A stretch of DNA of 64,000 nucleotides from Sphingobacterium sp. (GCA_031286695.1 JAITTY010000010.1:62001-126000), one strand, 5' to 3'. Counted from the first letter of the stretch, positions 44,192-54,670 are shown. Numbers and translations: made by a program. The notes: generated from the letters alone by a model not told the origin.

Positions 44192-47100
44192 ATGCAAAAA
44201 TTCTTGTTTTTTGCAAGTGGGGATTATTTTGCCCACTTTAACCCTAAACATCGAAAAATCTTTCTATCTACCATGAAAGTAAATTTGGTCGGGGCTTTGT
44301 TGCTATCCAGTTCATTACAATTGATGGCACTGCCCGAAACGTTGGGTCAACGGATGAACACAGTGAAAATCCACATGGGATCCTCTGCGCATTCATTAAA
44401 AAAGGCTCTTCAAGAACTTGAAAATAAATCAGGGATTACTATTTTTTACCCCAGTGACCTGGTGGAACAGTATATGGTTCCCGCTATGGACAGGCAATCG
44501 CGGTCTGTGGCGGAGACTTTAGCACTTATGCTCCAGCAGACCAGCCTGAATTTTAAGGAAACTTCTTTGGGAATTGTTCTTTTTGAGGACCAGGACAAAC
44601 AGAATAAAGTCAAAAATGAGCGCGAGCAACCCCGACGTATCGGCGGTATTGTGTTGGATGATAGGGGAAAACCCATTGCTGGTGTGACTGTTCTGACTAG
44701 GGCTGGTAAGGAATCGGTAACATCTGTGGGAAGCAGTACCGCGACGGATCAAAATGGGCATTGGGGATTGCCGATTGCCGGAAATGCCTCTATGCTGGTC
44801 TTCTCGATGATCGGTTATGAAAGCCAGGAAATTGCCCTCTCGGGCAGAACCGAATTTAAGGTGGTTATGAAAACTGTCGAGAATAGGATTGAAGATGTCG
44901 TTGTAACGGGACTTTTCGAGCGACCAAAAGAAATGTATACCGGTGCGGCGCGATCTTTTACCAAAGAACAGCTGCAAAATGTGAGTAGTGACAATGTGCT
45001 ATCGGCTATAAAATCGCTGGATCCATCCTTTCAGATGCCTGAAAACCTCAACTTAGGGTCCAATCCCAATGCATTGCCCGAGGTTACATTGCGTGGGGGA
45101 AACAGCCTTATCGATCCCAATAGCAGCGGAAGCAACCCTTTTAATTACTCGAACAACCCCAATACGCCCTTGTTTATCCTGGATGGGTTTGAGGTATCAC
45201 TTTCCCGGATCAATGACCTTGATCTGACCCGTATCAAAAGTATAGACTTACTAAAAGATGCTACTGCAACATCTATTTACGGATCTCGTGCCGCAAATGG
45301 TGTGGTAGTCATCGAAACCATTCGTCCAAAATCAGGTAAGCTGCAAGTCACTTACACCGGTAATATAACATTGGAAATGCCTGATCTGAAAGGTTATGAT
45401 GTACTTAATGCTGCCGAGAAATTGGAACTTGAGCGGAAGATTGGCGTATATGATAACAGTTGGAATAGTACCGATCAACAGTTAAAAACCATCTATAATA
45501 GCCGTCTGGCAGCGGTTCGTTCGGGTGTCAATACCGATTGGCTGGCACAGCCAGTGCGTACCGGGGTTGGACAGAAACACAATCTCTACCTCGAGGGAGG
45601 ACGAGAGGAAGTTCAGTATGGTGTCAACCTCAACTATTATAACAATGCAGGTGTGATGAAGGGCTCCAGCAGGCAAACGATGACAGGAAATACGTTTTTG
45701 GCTTATCGCTATAAGAACCTTATCTTCAAGAATGATCTTACCTTAGTGTCCAATAAGGGAACAAATTCCCCCTATGGCTCATTTAGGCAGTATGCCCAGT
45801 TAAATCCTTATTGGACTCCTTTTAATGCCGATGGATCATATAAAATATACCTCGAAGATATTCTCAATGAGGACACCGGAAAGCGTCTGACAAATTTCGA
45901 TAGCTATGATAATCTTACCGGCTATATCGGGAGACCTGTCAATCCGCTTTATGATGCCGCATTGAATCTCGTAGATCAAACCAATTACCATAGCATTATC
46001 AATAATTTTGCGCTGGAATGGCAGGCTTATAGCTGGTTAAAATTAAAAGGAACATTTGCTTACCTCTACCAGGCGGACGAAGCCGACCGTTTTTTACCTG
46101 CACAGCATTCCTCCTTTACCAATGTAGCTACCTTTGAAAAAGGTTCCTATACCAAAGGTTACGGTAAAAATCAGCGTTATGAAGGGATATTCTCTGCCAA
46201 TTTCAATAAGACCTTCGACAAGAACTTAATATTTGCGACAGTGGGTGCAAATATCAGCCAAGAAAATAACCATACGGAAACATTTAAAGTGGTCGGTTTC
46301 CCAAATGCAAGCATGGACAACATGAGCCAAGGCCTCCAGTTTGCAACAGGAACAAGACCCGAAGGAACAGAGAATATTAAACGTCTGGCGGGACTATTTT
46401 CCAATCTTTCTTTTTCGCATGATAACCGCTATTTATTAGATTTTTCTTTCCGTTTGGATGGGTCTTCTCAATTTGGAAGTGACAATAGGTTTGCACCATT
46501 CTGGTCTGCTGGGGCTGGATGGAATCTGCATAAGGAGCATTTTCTAGCTCAGGTCAAAGGAGTAGACCGACTTAAATTAAGGTATTCTTTCGGTTACACC
46601 GGATCCCAGAACTTCGATTCTTTTTATGGTAAAACAACCTCCCAATATTTCAATTCCACAGATTACAGGGGAATGATTGGTACGTATTTGCTTGGATTTG
46701 GCAATAATGCTCTCGCTTGGCAAAAGACGCAGAAAAATAATATTGGTCTGGATCTCACACTTTTTAAGCGTTTTGATCTAACAGCCAACTACTATATCGA
46801 AAAGACTGAAGGTTCCATTGCGAGTATTTCTACGGCACCTTCGACAGGATTTGATCAGTATAAAGAGAATATGGGAGATCTCGAAGCGAAAGGATGGGAA
46901 CTTTATACACGGTATAATATTTTGGCCAATAGCACGAATAGAAATAACTGGTCCGTCTTTGTAAACCTTTTTTCTGTGAAGACCAAGATCACCAAAGTAT
47001 CAAATACTATTGCAGCATTAAATAAAGCGGCCAATGAGGAGCTGTCCTCCCTTCCGATTACACGCTATGCAGAAGGACAGTCGCAGACCGCCATCTGGGC

Positions 47101-47686
47101 AGTACCGTCGCTCGGAATTGACCCTGCATCAGGTTATGAGATCTTCAGAACACGAGACGGTAAATTGACGAATACATATAATCCGTTGGATCAGGTTATT
47201 GTTGGTGATTCCCGTAGTGATGTGGAGGGGACCTTCGGAACCAATTTTGAATATAGTGGAATTGGTTTTAATGCATTCTTTCGATTTAGATTGGGGGGGC
47301 AAACATACAATCAAACACTGGCCGACCGTGTTGAGAATGTCAATGCCAGACTTTATAATGTCGATCGGAGAGTCGCTGAAGAGCGATGGATGAAACAGGG
47401 AGATCATGTTTTTTACAAAGGCTTGATCGATGCCGATGGTTACGCAATCAGTACACCTACCTACGCAACATCCCGCTTTGTGCAGAATGACAATCTGCTT
47501 TCCCTTGAAAGCGTTTCGCTGTTCTATCGCTTTAAAGATCAACTTACCAAACGTTGGCGAATGAGCAATACCAAAATATCCTTGTATTCCAATGAGGTGT
47601 TCAGGATGTCATCGATTCGACGGGAACGTGGGCTGGATTATCCTTTCGCCCGCTCATTTACGCTACAATTATCGACCAATTTTTAA
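44192..47686 (+). CDS. SusC-family TonB-dependent receptor with STN domain, divergent type
   Basis: 1164 residues. N-terminal extension and signal (to about 51), STN domain about 52-125 (MNTVKIHMGSSAHSLKKALQEL, then ITIFYPSDLVEQ), carboxypeptidase-D-like domain about 148-222, then EDVVVTGLFERPKEMYTGAA near 231-250 where most SusC proteins read VVGYG. The plug contains LRGGNSLIDPN and ATSIYGSRAANGVVVI. The barrel completes it. Together with DUF4843-like, PKD-like and TlpA genes and no glycosidase, this points to a SusC subgroup for a non-glycan ligand. SusD follows 11 bp on. Confidence 0.94.
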   Translation: MQKFLFFASGDYFAHFNPKHRKIFLSTMKVNLVGALLLSSSLQLMALPETLGQRMNTVKIHMGSSAHSLKKALQELENKSGITIFYPSDLVEQYMVPAMDRQSRSVAETLALMLQQTSLNFKETSLGIVLFEDQDKQNKVKNEREQPRRIGGIVLDDRGKPIAGVTVLTRAGKESVTSVGSSTATDQNGHWGLPIAGNASMLVFSMIGYESQEIALSGRTEFKVVMKTVENRIEDVVVTGLFERPKEMYTGAARSFTKEQLQNVSSDNVLSAIKSLDPSFQMPENLNLGSNPNALPEVTLRGGNSLIDPNSSGSNPFNYSNNPNTPLFILDGFEVSLSRINDLDLTRIKSIDLLKDATATSIYGSRAANGVVVIETIRPKSGKLQVTYTGNITLEMPDLKGYDVLNAAEKLELERKIGVYDNSWNSTDQQLKTIYNSRLAAVRSGVNTDWLAQPVRTGVGQKHNLYLEGGREEVQYGVNLNYYNNAGVMKGSSRQTMTGNTFLAYRYKNLIFKNDLTLVSNKGTNSPYGSFRQYAQLNPYWTPFNADGSYKIYLEDILNEDTGKRLTNFDSYDNLTGYIGRPVNPLYDAALNLVDQTNYHSIINNFALEWQAYSWLKLKGTFAYLYQADEADRFLPAQHSSFTNVATFEKGSYTKGYGKNQRYEGIFSANFNKTFDKNLIFATVGANISQENNHTETFKVVGFPNASMDNMSQGLQFATGTRPEGTENIKRLAGLFSNLSFSHDNRYLLDFSFRLDGSSQFGSDNRFAPFWSAGAGWNLHKEHFLAQVKGVDRLKLRYSFGYTGSQNFDSFYGKTTSQYFNSTDYRGMIGTYLLGFGNNALAWQKTQKNNIGLDLTLFKRFDLTANYYIEKTEGSIASISTAPSTGFDQYKENMGDLEAKGWELYTRYNILANSTNRNNWSVFVNLFSVKTKITKVSNTIAALNKAANEELSSLPITRYAEGQSQTAIWAVPSLGIDPASGYEIFRTRDGKLTNTYNPLDQVIVGDSRSDVEGTFGTNFEYSGIGFNAFFRFRLGGQTYNQTLADRVENVNARLYNVDRRVAEERWMKQGDHVFYKGLIDADGYAISTPTYATSRFVQNDNLLSLESVSLFYRFKDQLTKRWRMSNTKISLYSNEVFRMSSIRRERGLDYPFARSFTLQLSTNF

Positions 47687-47697
47687 AAGCAACGCAG

Positions 47698-49191
47698 ATG
47701 AAAAATACTTATAGAAACAAGACTTATATCGTATTGCTTATGGTAGGATTGGGTATGTTAACACAATCTTGCAACAAATGGCTAGATGTACAGCCGAGCA
47801 CACAGACTACTGAAGAAAAGCAGTTTTCTTCCGAACAGGGGTATAAGGATGCTCTGATCGGCATTTATCAGAAGATGGCTCAGACAAATAGCTATGGGAA
47901 AGATCTTACCTACGGCTGCTTGGATGTGCTCGCTCAGCTTTATCAGAATAAAGCAAACGCAAATACGGACACATACGGTCAGCTAGCAAGATACAATTAT
48001 ACGGATGGAAGTGTCAAAGTAATATTAAGCAGTTTGTGGAGTACACAGTACAGTACCATTGCCCAGGCTAATTACATCCTGAAGGATATCGATACAGATA
48101 AGGGGCTGTTCAGCGGAATAAATTTTCAGCTGGTGAAAGGAGAGGCTCTGGCAACACGTGCACTGCTTCACTTTGATCTCTTGCGCCTTTTTGCGGCAGC
48201 ACCACTCGCAAATTCTGCAGCAGAAACATCAGGTATTCCCTACATGACGGCATTTACGGTCAGTCCCGGTAAGGAGCTCTCGCGTACCGAAGTACTCTCA
48301 CTTGTGGAAAAAGACCTGAAAGAAGCCGAAACATTATTGGCGGCATACCCAGTAATAGACCAGATTAAAGATAATACAACAAGTACTTCATTGGAAGTCT
48401 TTACTATGTTTCGTCAAAATAGACTGAATGTATGGGCAGTAAAGGCTCTTTTGGCTCGTCTTTATCTCTATAAAGGAGACAAAGCCAATGCACTGAAATA
48501 TGCCAAAGAGGTAATTGAAAGCCAGAAGTTCGAATTTGTCAATGGAAATACCAATACAGTAAATGCAGCTTCGGCGACTTCCAATGCAATTTTCAGTACC
48601 GAGCATATATTTTCGATTTACAAATCCAACTTAAAGGATGTTTCAGACCGGTATTTCAAAACGGAAGCCGGAGCGGCAGAAAACGAGGATCTATTTACAA
48701 CATTGGCTAATCTAAATAGTTGGTACGAAGTTTCTGTTTCGGGACATGCCATTGATATTCGTGGACCGCAGGCGTCCAATAGCCGTTGGAATCAATTTAA
48801 TGCCAGTACCGTATACAGTAATAAATACTATGTAGGTAACAATGTGAATAATGTGAATCAAAAATTAATACCTGTCATCAAGCTTTCAGAAGTGTATTAT
48901 ATTGCTGCAGAGGCTAGTGAAACCATAGACCAAGCCTTAGTTTATCTCAACAAGGTCCGGACGGCAAGGTTAATACCTGCTTTATCCGCAAGTACGATCA
49001 ATACAGATGCCTTGCTAGAAGGCGAATTGTTTAAAGAATATCGCAAGGACTTTTATGCAGAAGGCCAATTGTGGTACTATTATAAACGAAAAAACTATAG
49101 TACCCTACAAAATACGGTAGGGGGAACGATGAATAGCACAAAATATGATTTTCCATTACCGGATAATGAAATTGAATTTGGTCTGAATTAA
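47698..49191 (+). CDS. SusD/RagB-family lipoprotein
   Basis: 497 residues. Lipoprotein signal with LTQSC places the lipid on about Cys25, followed by NKWLDVQPSTQTTEEKQFSSEQGYKDALIGIYQKM, a SusD N-terminus. The helical repeats include GEALATRALLHFDLLRLFAAAPL near 143-165, and the end has LSEVYYIAAEAS and ELFKEYRKDFYAEGQLWYYYKRKN, the SusD C-terminal pattern. It forms a pair with the SusC encoded 11 bp upstream, and the DUF4843-like gene starts 5 bp after its stop. Confidence 0.94.
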   Translation: MKNTYRNKTYIVLLMVGLGMLTQSCNKWLDVQPSTQTTEEKQFSSEQGYKDALIGIYQKMAQTNSYGKDLTYGCLDVLAQLYQNKANANTDTYGQLARYNYTDGSVKVILSSLWSTQYSTIAQANYILKDIDTDKGLFSGINFQLVKGEALATRALLHFDLLRLFAAAPLANSAAETSGIPYMTAFTVSPGKELSRTEVLSLVEKDLKEAETLLAAYPVIDQIKDNTTSTSLEVFTMFRQNRLNVWAVKALLARLYLYKGDKANALKYAKEVIESQKFEFVNGNTNTVNAASATSNAIFSTEHIFSIYKSNLKDVSDRYFKTEAGAAENEDLFTTLANLNSWYEVSVSGHAIDIRGPQASNSRWNQFNASTVYSNKYYVGNNVNNVNQKLIPVIKLSEVYYIAAEASETIDQALVYLNKVRTARLIPALSASTINTDALLEGELFKEYRKDFYAEGQLWYYYKRKNYSTLQNTVGGTMNSTKYDFPLPDNEIEFGLN

Positions 49192-49196
49192 ACAGC

Positions 49197-49934
49197 ATGA
49201 TGAAAAGATTACTCAGCTTTATTGGGGCAAGTACAGCTCTACTGTTCTCCATACTAGGATGTAAGGAGGACGATAAATTGATGTTCGATGACAGTGATCC
49301 CAAAGTTTCCTTTGATAAACGTTATGCAGGGACACTTGTAGATAGTGTAAATTATAGTTTTGCCTTTCAGTCGAAAGATATCATTACAGATACCGTTCAA
49401 CTTCCGGTTAGGATTATCGGTTTACCTCGAAATACTGATCGTAATATCGCTATTACACTGACGGCGGGTTCGACAGCAAAGGAAGGTTATCATTACAAGT
49501 TAGAAAATGCGGTTATTCCAGCAAACGCTTCGGATGGAACCGTAGACGTAATATTTTTTCGGCGAGCCGGGCTCAAGGACAGTGTGGTAACAGGTGAATT
49601 GAAGATTATTGCAAATGCTGATTTCAAACCAGGATATGACGACAATGCCGTCTCGGCAGTTTTAGATCGATTGACCTGGCGGTTTACTTTGACAGACAAA
49701 CTGGAAAAACCGAGCATCTGGGATTCGTATTGGAAAAATCTGTTTGGAGACTATTCCAATACAAAAATTCTGTTCTTGACCGAATTACTTAATTATACCA
49801 ATTGGAATCAAGGCGGTTTGTTTCCGCAGGATAGTAACCAAATGCTGGCACAGGCCCGATTAGGTATCTACGAATATGAAAAAACACATGGTCCCATGAT
49901 TGATGAAAATGGTAACCGCGTTATTATTCCTTAA
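49197..49934 (+). CDS. DUF4843-like surface lipoprotein
   Basis: 245 residues. Signal with LGC lipobox (ALLFSILGCKEDD) near residue 22; the K-E-D-D after the Cys fits the export signal that sends Bacteroidota lipoproteins to the cell surface. The rest is beta-rich with repeats such as DTVQLPVRIIGLPRNTDRNI and a Trp-rich C-terminal part (SIWDSYWKNLFGDYSN). The size, position after SusD and pattern match DUF4843 proteins. Its job, perhaps ligand binding at the surface, is not known. Confidence 0.8.
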   Translation: MMKRLLSFIGASTALLFSILGCKEDDKLMFDDSDPKVSFDKRYAGTLVDSVNYSFAFQSKDIITDTVQLPVRIIGLPRNTDRNIAITLTAGSTAKEGYHYKLENAVIPANASDGTVDVIFFRRAGLKDSVVTGELKIIANADFKPGYDDNAVSAVLDRLTWRFTLTDKLEKPSIWDSYWKNLFGDYSNTKILFLTELLNYTNWNQGGLFPQDSNQMLAQARLGIYEYEKTHGPMIDENGNRVIIP

Positions 49935-49944
49935 CTGAATTATT

Positions 49945-51456
49945 ATGAAAATAACAAGATTATATTACATAATTTACCTGTTTTTGGCCGTCCTCTTAAA
50001 TTTCTCCTGTGCGAAGGATGAGGGTAACTACAGTTATACAGAGCTGGTGAAAGTTAGTTTTCCAGAAGAAAAAAGTGAGGCCACTATATTTATCAGGCAG
50101 GGGGAACCCTTGACACTTTCACCTCAGGTGGTATACGATGGGGATGCCAGTGATCTTTCTTATGAATGGTTTGTTTATCTTAATTCAGCAAGTGCAAGTT
50201 ATGTACAGGATAGCACATTGATTGCTAAGACGAAAGCGCTGAATTATACCATATCACCAGATATATTTGTGCTTGGTGAAAATTACAAATTGACTTACAA
50301 GGTGACAAATAACAAAACTGGGGTAGCAGCATTTCGATTCTATCAGCTCGCTGTTCAGGATTTGTTTACACAAGGCTGGATCTTTTTGGAAGACCGCAAT
50401 GGAAAAGCAGATCTTTCCATGATCTTGCGAAATGGAACCTTGTATCACGATATTTACAGCGGAAGAAATGCAAATTACCCTATTGCCAACCCCAAAGGTT
50501 TTAGTATCTCACCACAATCCATTTCAGATGGAGTAGCACAGGATGGTAAAAAATTCTATATCGTAGGTGCCAATGATGCGATTGAGCTGGATGGGAATAC
50601 AATGAAAAAGCGCTTCGACTATGCCTATTTATTTTTCCAGGCTCCAGCAAGTATCAAACCTGAATATATTGCTTGGGGAGGAGCTGGAGGTAATAATCTA
50701 GGATTATTAATCAATGATGGTAAATTGTATCCGAATATGGTTGGTGGATTTCCGGGAGCCAAGAAATTTGGTGCCGAGATGAAATCTGCTACGCATGAAT
50801 ATGATTATAATTTAGCAGCGCAACATATATCGGGTGCCAATTATTCGGACACTTATAACGTTTTTGTTTTTGATCGGCTGAATCGTTGTTTTTATGCTGT
50901 TACTTCGAGCACACTGAATGCTTTTGATGCCGCATCTCAGAATACGGCACTTTTTGATATGAACAATGTCGGATTGGATCTGATCAAATTGGATTCGTCT
51001 AATGTAAGTACGGTCCGTAATGCAGTAATGCGCAGTGTAGATGGTACTGAAGCATATTTGTTGCAGTTCAGGACGACGAGGACTGCTGCCGAGCCGACTA
51101 TCAATGTGGCCAAGCAGCATTTGGATGCTCCAGGACTGGCCAAAGCGGTGGATCTAAGCTGCTCTACCTTGTCTCCACATATTTTTTATGTATCCGATAG
51201 CAAACTTTATCGCTATGAGGTGACCTCAAATACCTATACGGTAGAGTATCAATTGCCGAGTAATGAGAGTGTCAGTAAAATTAAATTTGAACGACACGGA
51301 TATGGACAGGGCCTGCCACGTTTGATTGTTGCGACCTGGAATGGAAATGAAGGGAAAGTCTACTATTTTAAAGTAAGCCCTACCGGTGCGATTCAGGAAC
51401 TGGACAAAACTTTCGGTGGCTTTGGGAAAATTATTGACTTAGCCTATAAATACTAA
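49945..51456 (+). CDS. PKD-like family surface lipoprotein
   Basis: 503 residues. Lipoprotein signal ends in NFSC near residue 23, followed by AKDEGNYSY, again with acidic residues after the Cys. Residues about 30-115 look like a PKD-type beta-sandwich (QGEPLTLSPQVVYDGDASDLSYEWFVYL). The larger C-terminal part resembles a beta-propeller-type domain (WIFLEDRNGKADLSMIL, IIDLAYKY). It sits in the fixed order SusC, SusD, DUF4843, PKD-like, TlpA. Probably a surface ligand-binding protein; ligand unknown. Confidence 0.8.
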   Translation: MKITRLYYIIYLFLAVLLNFSCAKDEGNYSYTELVKVSFPEEKSEATIFIRQGEPLTLSPQVVYDGDASDLSYEWFVYLNSASASYVQDSTLIAKTKALNYTISPDIFVLGENYKLTYKVTNNKTGVAAFRFYQLAVQDLFTQGWIFLEDRNGKADLSMILRNGTLYHDIYSGRNANYPIANPKGFSISPQSISDGVAQDGKKFYIVGANDAIELDGNTMKKRFDYAYLFFQAPASIKPEYIAWGGAGGNNLGLLINDGKLYPNMVGGFPGAKKFGAEMKSATHEYDYNLAAQHISGANYSDTYNVFVFDRLNRCFYAVTSSTLNAFDAASQNTALFDMNNVGLDLIKLDSSNVSTVRNAVMRSVDGTEAYLLQFRTTRTAAEPTINVAKQHLDAPGLAKAVDLSCSTLSPHIFYVSDSKLYRYEVTSNTYTVEYQLPSNESVSKIKFERHGYGQGLPRLIVATWNGNEGKVYYFKVSPTGAIQELDKTFGGFGKIIDLAYKY

Positions 51457-51474
51457 TTATAAAACAAACAAGAA

Positions 51475-52944
51475 ATGAAATTTAAATTGATGATAGGCCT
51501 GTTGCTGGCCTCAGGAACAGTACTTGGTCAACAAGTGGACCGAGCTAAAATGGAACAATATTATAAAATAGCTAATGGGGGAAATGCGGCGAGTAAAGAT
51601 TCATTGGCCAACGCTCTGCTCGTAGAATCCAAAAAGTATACTACAGAGGATGAGTATCGGACCGCTATCAATGTATTGCGTACATTGGAGAAAGAAGATA
51701 AACAATTGGCGCTGGAGAAGGTTGCTACCAAAAAATACCCGAAAGGAAAAATCACTAGGGATGCTTTCGTTACCAATGTATTCTACAAAGCTGAAGAGAC
51801 AGCTGCAAAGGAAAAAGCATACTTAGAACTAACAAAAAAATGGCCGGTTGCTAATTTCCCTGGTGATGAATTGACTTACGACTATGTGTTAGGTTCTTTG
51901 GCTACTTCTTTTGCAAAAGAAGGCAATGCAAAAAAAGCAAGTGGCTATCTGGCTGAAATGAAAGAGCGTTTCTGGCGTGGGAATGGCTATTTGCCTACTG
52001 GGCAGGCTTTATTGGCCGCGGGCGATACCGCTTCAGCTGCCCCAATTTTTAAGACAGCCATGGATGATGCTTATTATTATATCAGTCTGTCAGAGAATCA
52101 AAAAGACAATAAAGCCCGGTTTGCTTCTATGGGGTATGCGAGCTCAATGTCTGCCTATGTCAATATTTTGGTGGGACAGAGCAAATATGAGGAAGCTCTT
52201 GGTTATATTGATAAGGCATTGACCGTTGCCCCGGATCAGGCCGATGGTCTGGCAAGAGTTCATTATAAGGCTTTACTTGGTGTAAACCGTAAATTGGAAG
52301 CGTATAATATTTTATCACGTCTGTATGCAAAAGGACAATTTGATACAGAAACAGATCTAAAAAAATTGTATGCTGAGCTCAATGGCACGCTGGCGGGCTA
52401 TGATCAATATAATGCGACACTTAAAGAAGAGCTTGTTAAAAATATTCGTGAACACATCAAAGGAAATGAGGTCTTCAGGAAGGCACCTGATTTTGAATTG
52501 TTGAACTTGAAAGGTGATAAAGTCAGCTTGGCTAGCCTGAAAGGAAAAGTTGTCGTACTCGACTTCTGGGCTACTTGGTGTCAGCCTTGTGTACGTTCCT
52601 TTCCAGGAATGAAAGCCGCTCAGGAACTGTATGCAAATGATAAGGATGTACAATTTGTCTTTGTTAATACCTGGGAACGCGACAAAAACTACAAGGAAAA
52701 TGTCGCGAAGTTCATCGATAAAAACCAATATCCTTTTGAGGTAATTTTTGATGATCAGAAAGATCCTGAAACAGGGAAAGTATTAGCCGGTAAATTGGGA
52801 ATTAACGGTATTCCATCCAAATTTATTCTGGATAAGGAAGGCAATATTCGTTATATGCTGACCGGATCGACTCCAAATGTTGATTACATCAAATTGGAAA
52901 TGCGCGAACTGATTGAATCTGCCAAAAAAGAGAAAAAAGGTTAG
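51475..52944 (+). CDS. TlpA-family thioredoxin-like protein
   Basis: 489 residues with a signal peptide (to about 20, GTVLGQQ). Residues about 25-315 are helical and TPR-like (YEEALGYIDKALTVAPDQADGLARVHYKALLG). The thioredoxin domain starts near 340 with FELLNLKGDKVSLASLKGKVVVLDFWATWCQPC, redox pair Cys369/Cys372, and cis-proline in GIPSKFILD. Likely a periplasmic disulfide reductase. Its place at the end of the operon suggests that it works on the ligand or on proteins of this locus. Confidence 0.9.
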   Translation: MKFKLMIGLLLASGTVLGQQVDRAKMEQYYKIANGGNAASKDSLANALLVESKKYTTEDEYRTAINVLRTLEKEDKQLALEKVATKKYPKGKITRDAFVTNVFYKAEETAAKEKAYLELTKKWPVANFPGDELTYDYVLGSLATSFAKEGNAKKASGYLAEMKERFWRGNGYLPTGQALLAAGDTASAAPIFKTAMDDAYYYISLSENQKDNKARFASMGYASSMSAYVNILVGQSKYEEALGYIDKALTVAPDQADGLARVHYKALLGVNRKLEAYNILSRLYAKGQFDTETDLKKLYAELNGTLAGYDQYNATLKEELVKNIREHIKGNEVFRKAPDFELLNLKGDKVSLASLKGKVVVLDFWATWCQPCVRSFPGMKAAQELYANDKDVQFVFVNTWERDKNYKENVAKFIDKNQYPFEVIFDDQKDPETGKVLAGKLGINGIPSKFILDKEGNIRYMLTGSTPNVDYIKLEMRELIESAKKEKKG

Positions 52945-52983
52945 TTCGAAAAGAGCAGAGATAGATTGGCCAGACATAACGCT

Positions 52984-53046
52984 GCTTACCCGAAATTGAA
53001 GAAGCCCCTATGTTAGAAATAGGGGCTTCTTCAATTTCGGGTAAGC
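52984..53046. terminator. Bidirectional terminator, 28-bp perfect stem
   Basis: Arms 52984-53011 and 53019-53046 pair without mismatch (contain GAAGAAGCCCCTAT), loop of 7 (GTTAGAA). The stem contains an A-rich part on the left and a T-rich part on the right. It lies between the TlpA-type gene (stop 52944) and the end of the convergent sulfatase gene (53093) and can serve both. Confidence 0.85.
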
Positions 53047-53092
53047 TAGTTTTACAAATGCTTTATTAATCAATCAGAAGCTATTTCTCTGA

Positions 53093-54670
53093 TTATTTGA
53101 TTTGGTCAGGATAGGGGACCTGCTGACCCGTCGCTTTGTAAGTCGGCAGTTGCGCCTTCCAGGTCCGGAGCTGATCTGAAAGCAATTTGCTGAGTTCCTT
53201 GGTTTTTCCTTTCATTTTGGGAGCTAGGTTATTCAGCTCTCCAATATCGTCCTGGAGATTGTAGAGTTCCAATTTCCCATTTTTCATATCGTAAAGCAAC
53301 TTATAGTCTCCCTGTCGTACAGCAGAAAAGAAATTTATCCCCGGGCCATCAGGTACAGTCCATTTATTGGGAATATTCCATACCAAAGGGCGGCTATTCC
53401 AGTTGTTGGATTTATTTCCTTCCAGAAGCGGCAATAGGTTTTTTCCGTCGGATTTATCTTGGACCAGCTGATAGTTGTCTATTTTGGCCAAGCTGAGTAT
53501 TGTCGGAAAGAGATCTTCGACCATCACAGGGGTAGCATCCGTATTGGTAGGATGCTGTTTGGCCTGTTTGATTAATAAGGGGATTCGGATACCGCCTTCG
53601 TAAACGGAGCCTTTACCAGCTTTTAAGGGCAGATTTTGGGTATGGCTCGGTCCCGAGCGCATCGGGCTGAGGCTAAGTCCGCCATTGTCGCTAAGGAAAA
53701 TAATGACAGTATTGTCGTACAGGTTTTTGTCTTTGAGAAATTGTATGATATCACCCATACTTTTGTCATAACCTTCGACAAGAGAAGCATAAGCCGCTTC
53801 AGTGGAATCTAAGCCACGATCGAGGTATTTTTGCACAAAGCGTGGATCGGGTTGGATCGGGACATGGACCGCATAGTTGGAAAAATTAAGGAAAAAAGGT
53901 TCCTTACGGCGTATAGGTTCCTCCAGTGCCTTTAGGGCCTCCCGGGTTAAGGCTTCCGTTAGAAATGTGGATGTACCGTGATATTCCATGAGATCGGGAA
54001 CTGCCTGGTAACCTGCTTTTCCAGGAAGGTTACCATAATTCTGCTCGCCATAATAGTTTTGTGGATGTCCGGCGGAGTGCCCTGCAATATTGACCATAAA
54101 GCCCAAATTCAAAGGACTGGCACCAGGCGTTCCGGCAGACCCCCAGTGTGCTTTGCCCACATGAATGGTATAGTAACCATTGGCCTTTAGGATGCTTGGA
54201 AATGGAGTGGCATATACCGTATGTGGAACATTGGGCACAGGACTTAATCCGTTGATATTCCAATCTGGTGGATTCAACAATTCATCTTTGCTATCTGTCG
54301 GCGTGTCAGCCTTGGGATGGGTCCAATTGGTGACACGATGATGAGCTGCATTTAAACCAGTTAGAAAACTCACTCGGGAAGGTGTGCAGACTGGCGTTGC
54401 ATACGCATTGGTAAACTTGATCGCATCTTTGGCCAATGTTTCCAGATAAGGGGTATGGAATCTCTCATTGATCGGAGTCTTGACCTTGTAAAATGGTTCG
54501 GACATGTCCTGCCAACCGAGGTCATCCACAAAAAACACGACAATATTGGGGCGTTCTGTTGTGATGCCAGGTTGTGCTTTGCTTTGGGCCTGCGCTTGCT
54601 GCAATATCCCCATGTTTGTAAATAGGGCTGCAAATAGTATAAATTTACTGTTTTTCTTAAAAAGTATCAT
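53093..54670 (-). CDS. Type I sulfatase
   Basis: 525 residues from the ATG at 54670; a longer frame reaches 54703, but 54670 gives a normal signal peptide (MILFKKNSKFILFAALFTNM, cleaved near QAQA). The catalytic site is Cys95 in VCTPSR, the C-x-P-x-R signature modified to formylglycine. Metal ligands include VVFFVDDLGW near the start and SDNGGLSLS near 325. It removes sulfate esters from sugars, but the regiochemistry cannot be read from this. The start overlaps the fucosidase stop by 14 bp. A maturase gene is needed elsewhere. Confidence 0.93.
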   Translation of the reverse strand: MILFKKNSKFILFAALFTNMGILQQAQAQSKAQPGITTERPNIVVFFVDDLGWQDMSEPFYKVKTPINERFHTPYLETLAKDAIKFTNAYATPVCTPSRVSFLTGLNAAHHRVTNWTHPKADTPTDSKDELLNPPDWNINGLSPVPNVPHTVYATPFPSILKANGYYTIHVGKAHWGSAGTPGASPLNLGFMVNIAGHSAGHPQNYYGEQNYGNLPGKAGYQAVPDLMEYHGTSTFLTEALTREALKALEEPIRRKEPFFLNFSNYAVHVPIQPDPRFVQKYLDRGLDSTEAAYASLVEGYDKSMGDIIQFLKDKNLYDNTVIIFLSDNGGLSLSPMRSGPSHTQNLPLKAGKGSVYEGGIRIPLLIKQAKQHPTNTDATPVMVEDLFPTILSLAKIDNYQLVQDKSDGKNLLPLLEGNKSNNWNSRPLVWNIPNKWTVPDGPGINFFSAVRQGDYKLLYDMKNGKLELYNLQDDIGELNNLAPKMKGKTKELSKLLSDQLRTWKAQLPTYKATGQQVPYPDQIK

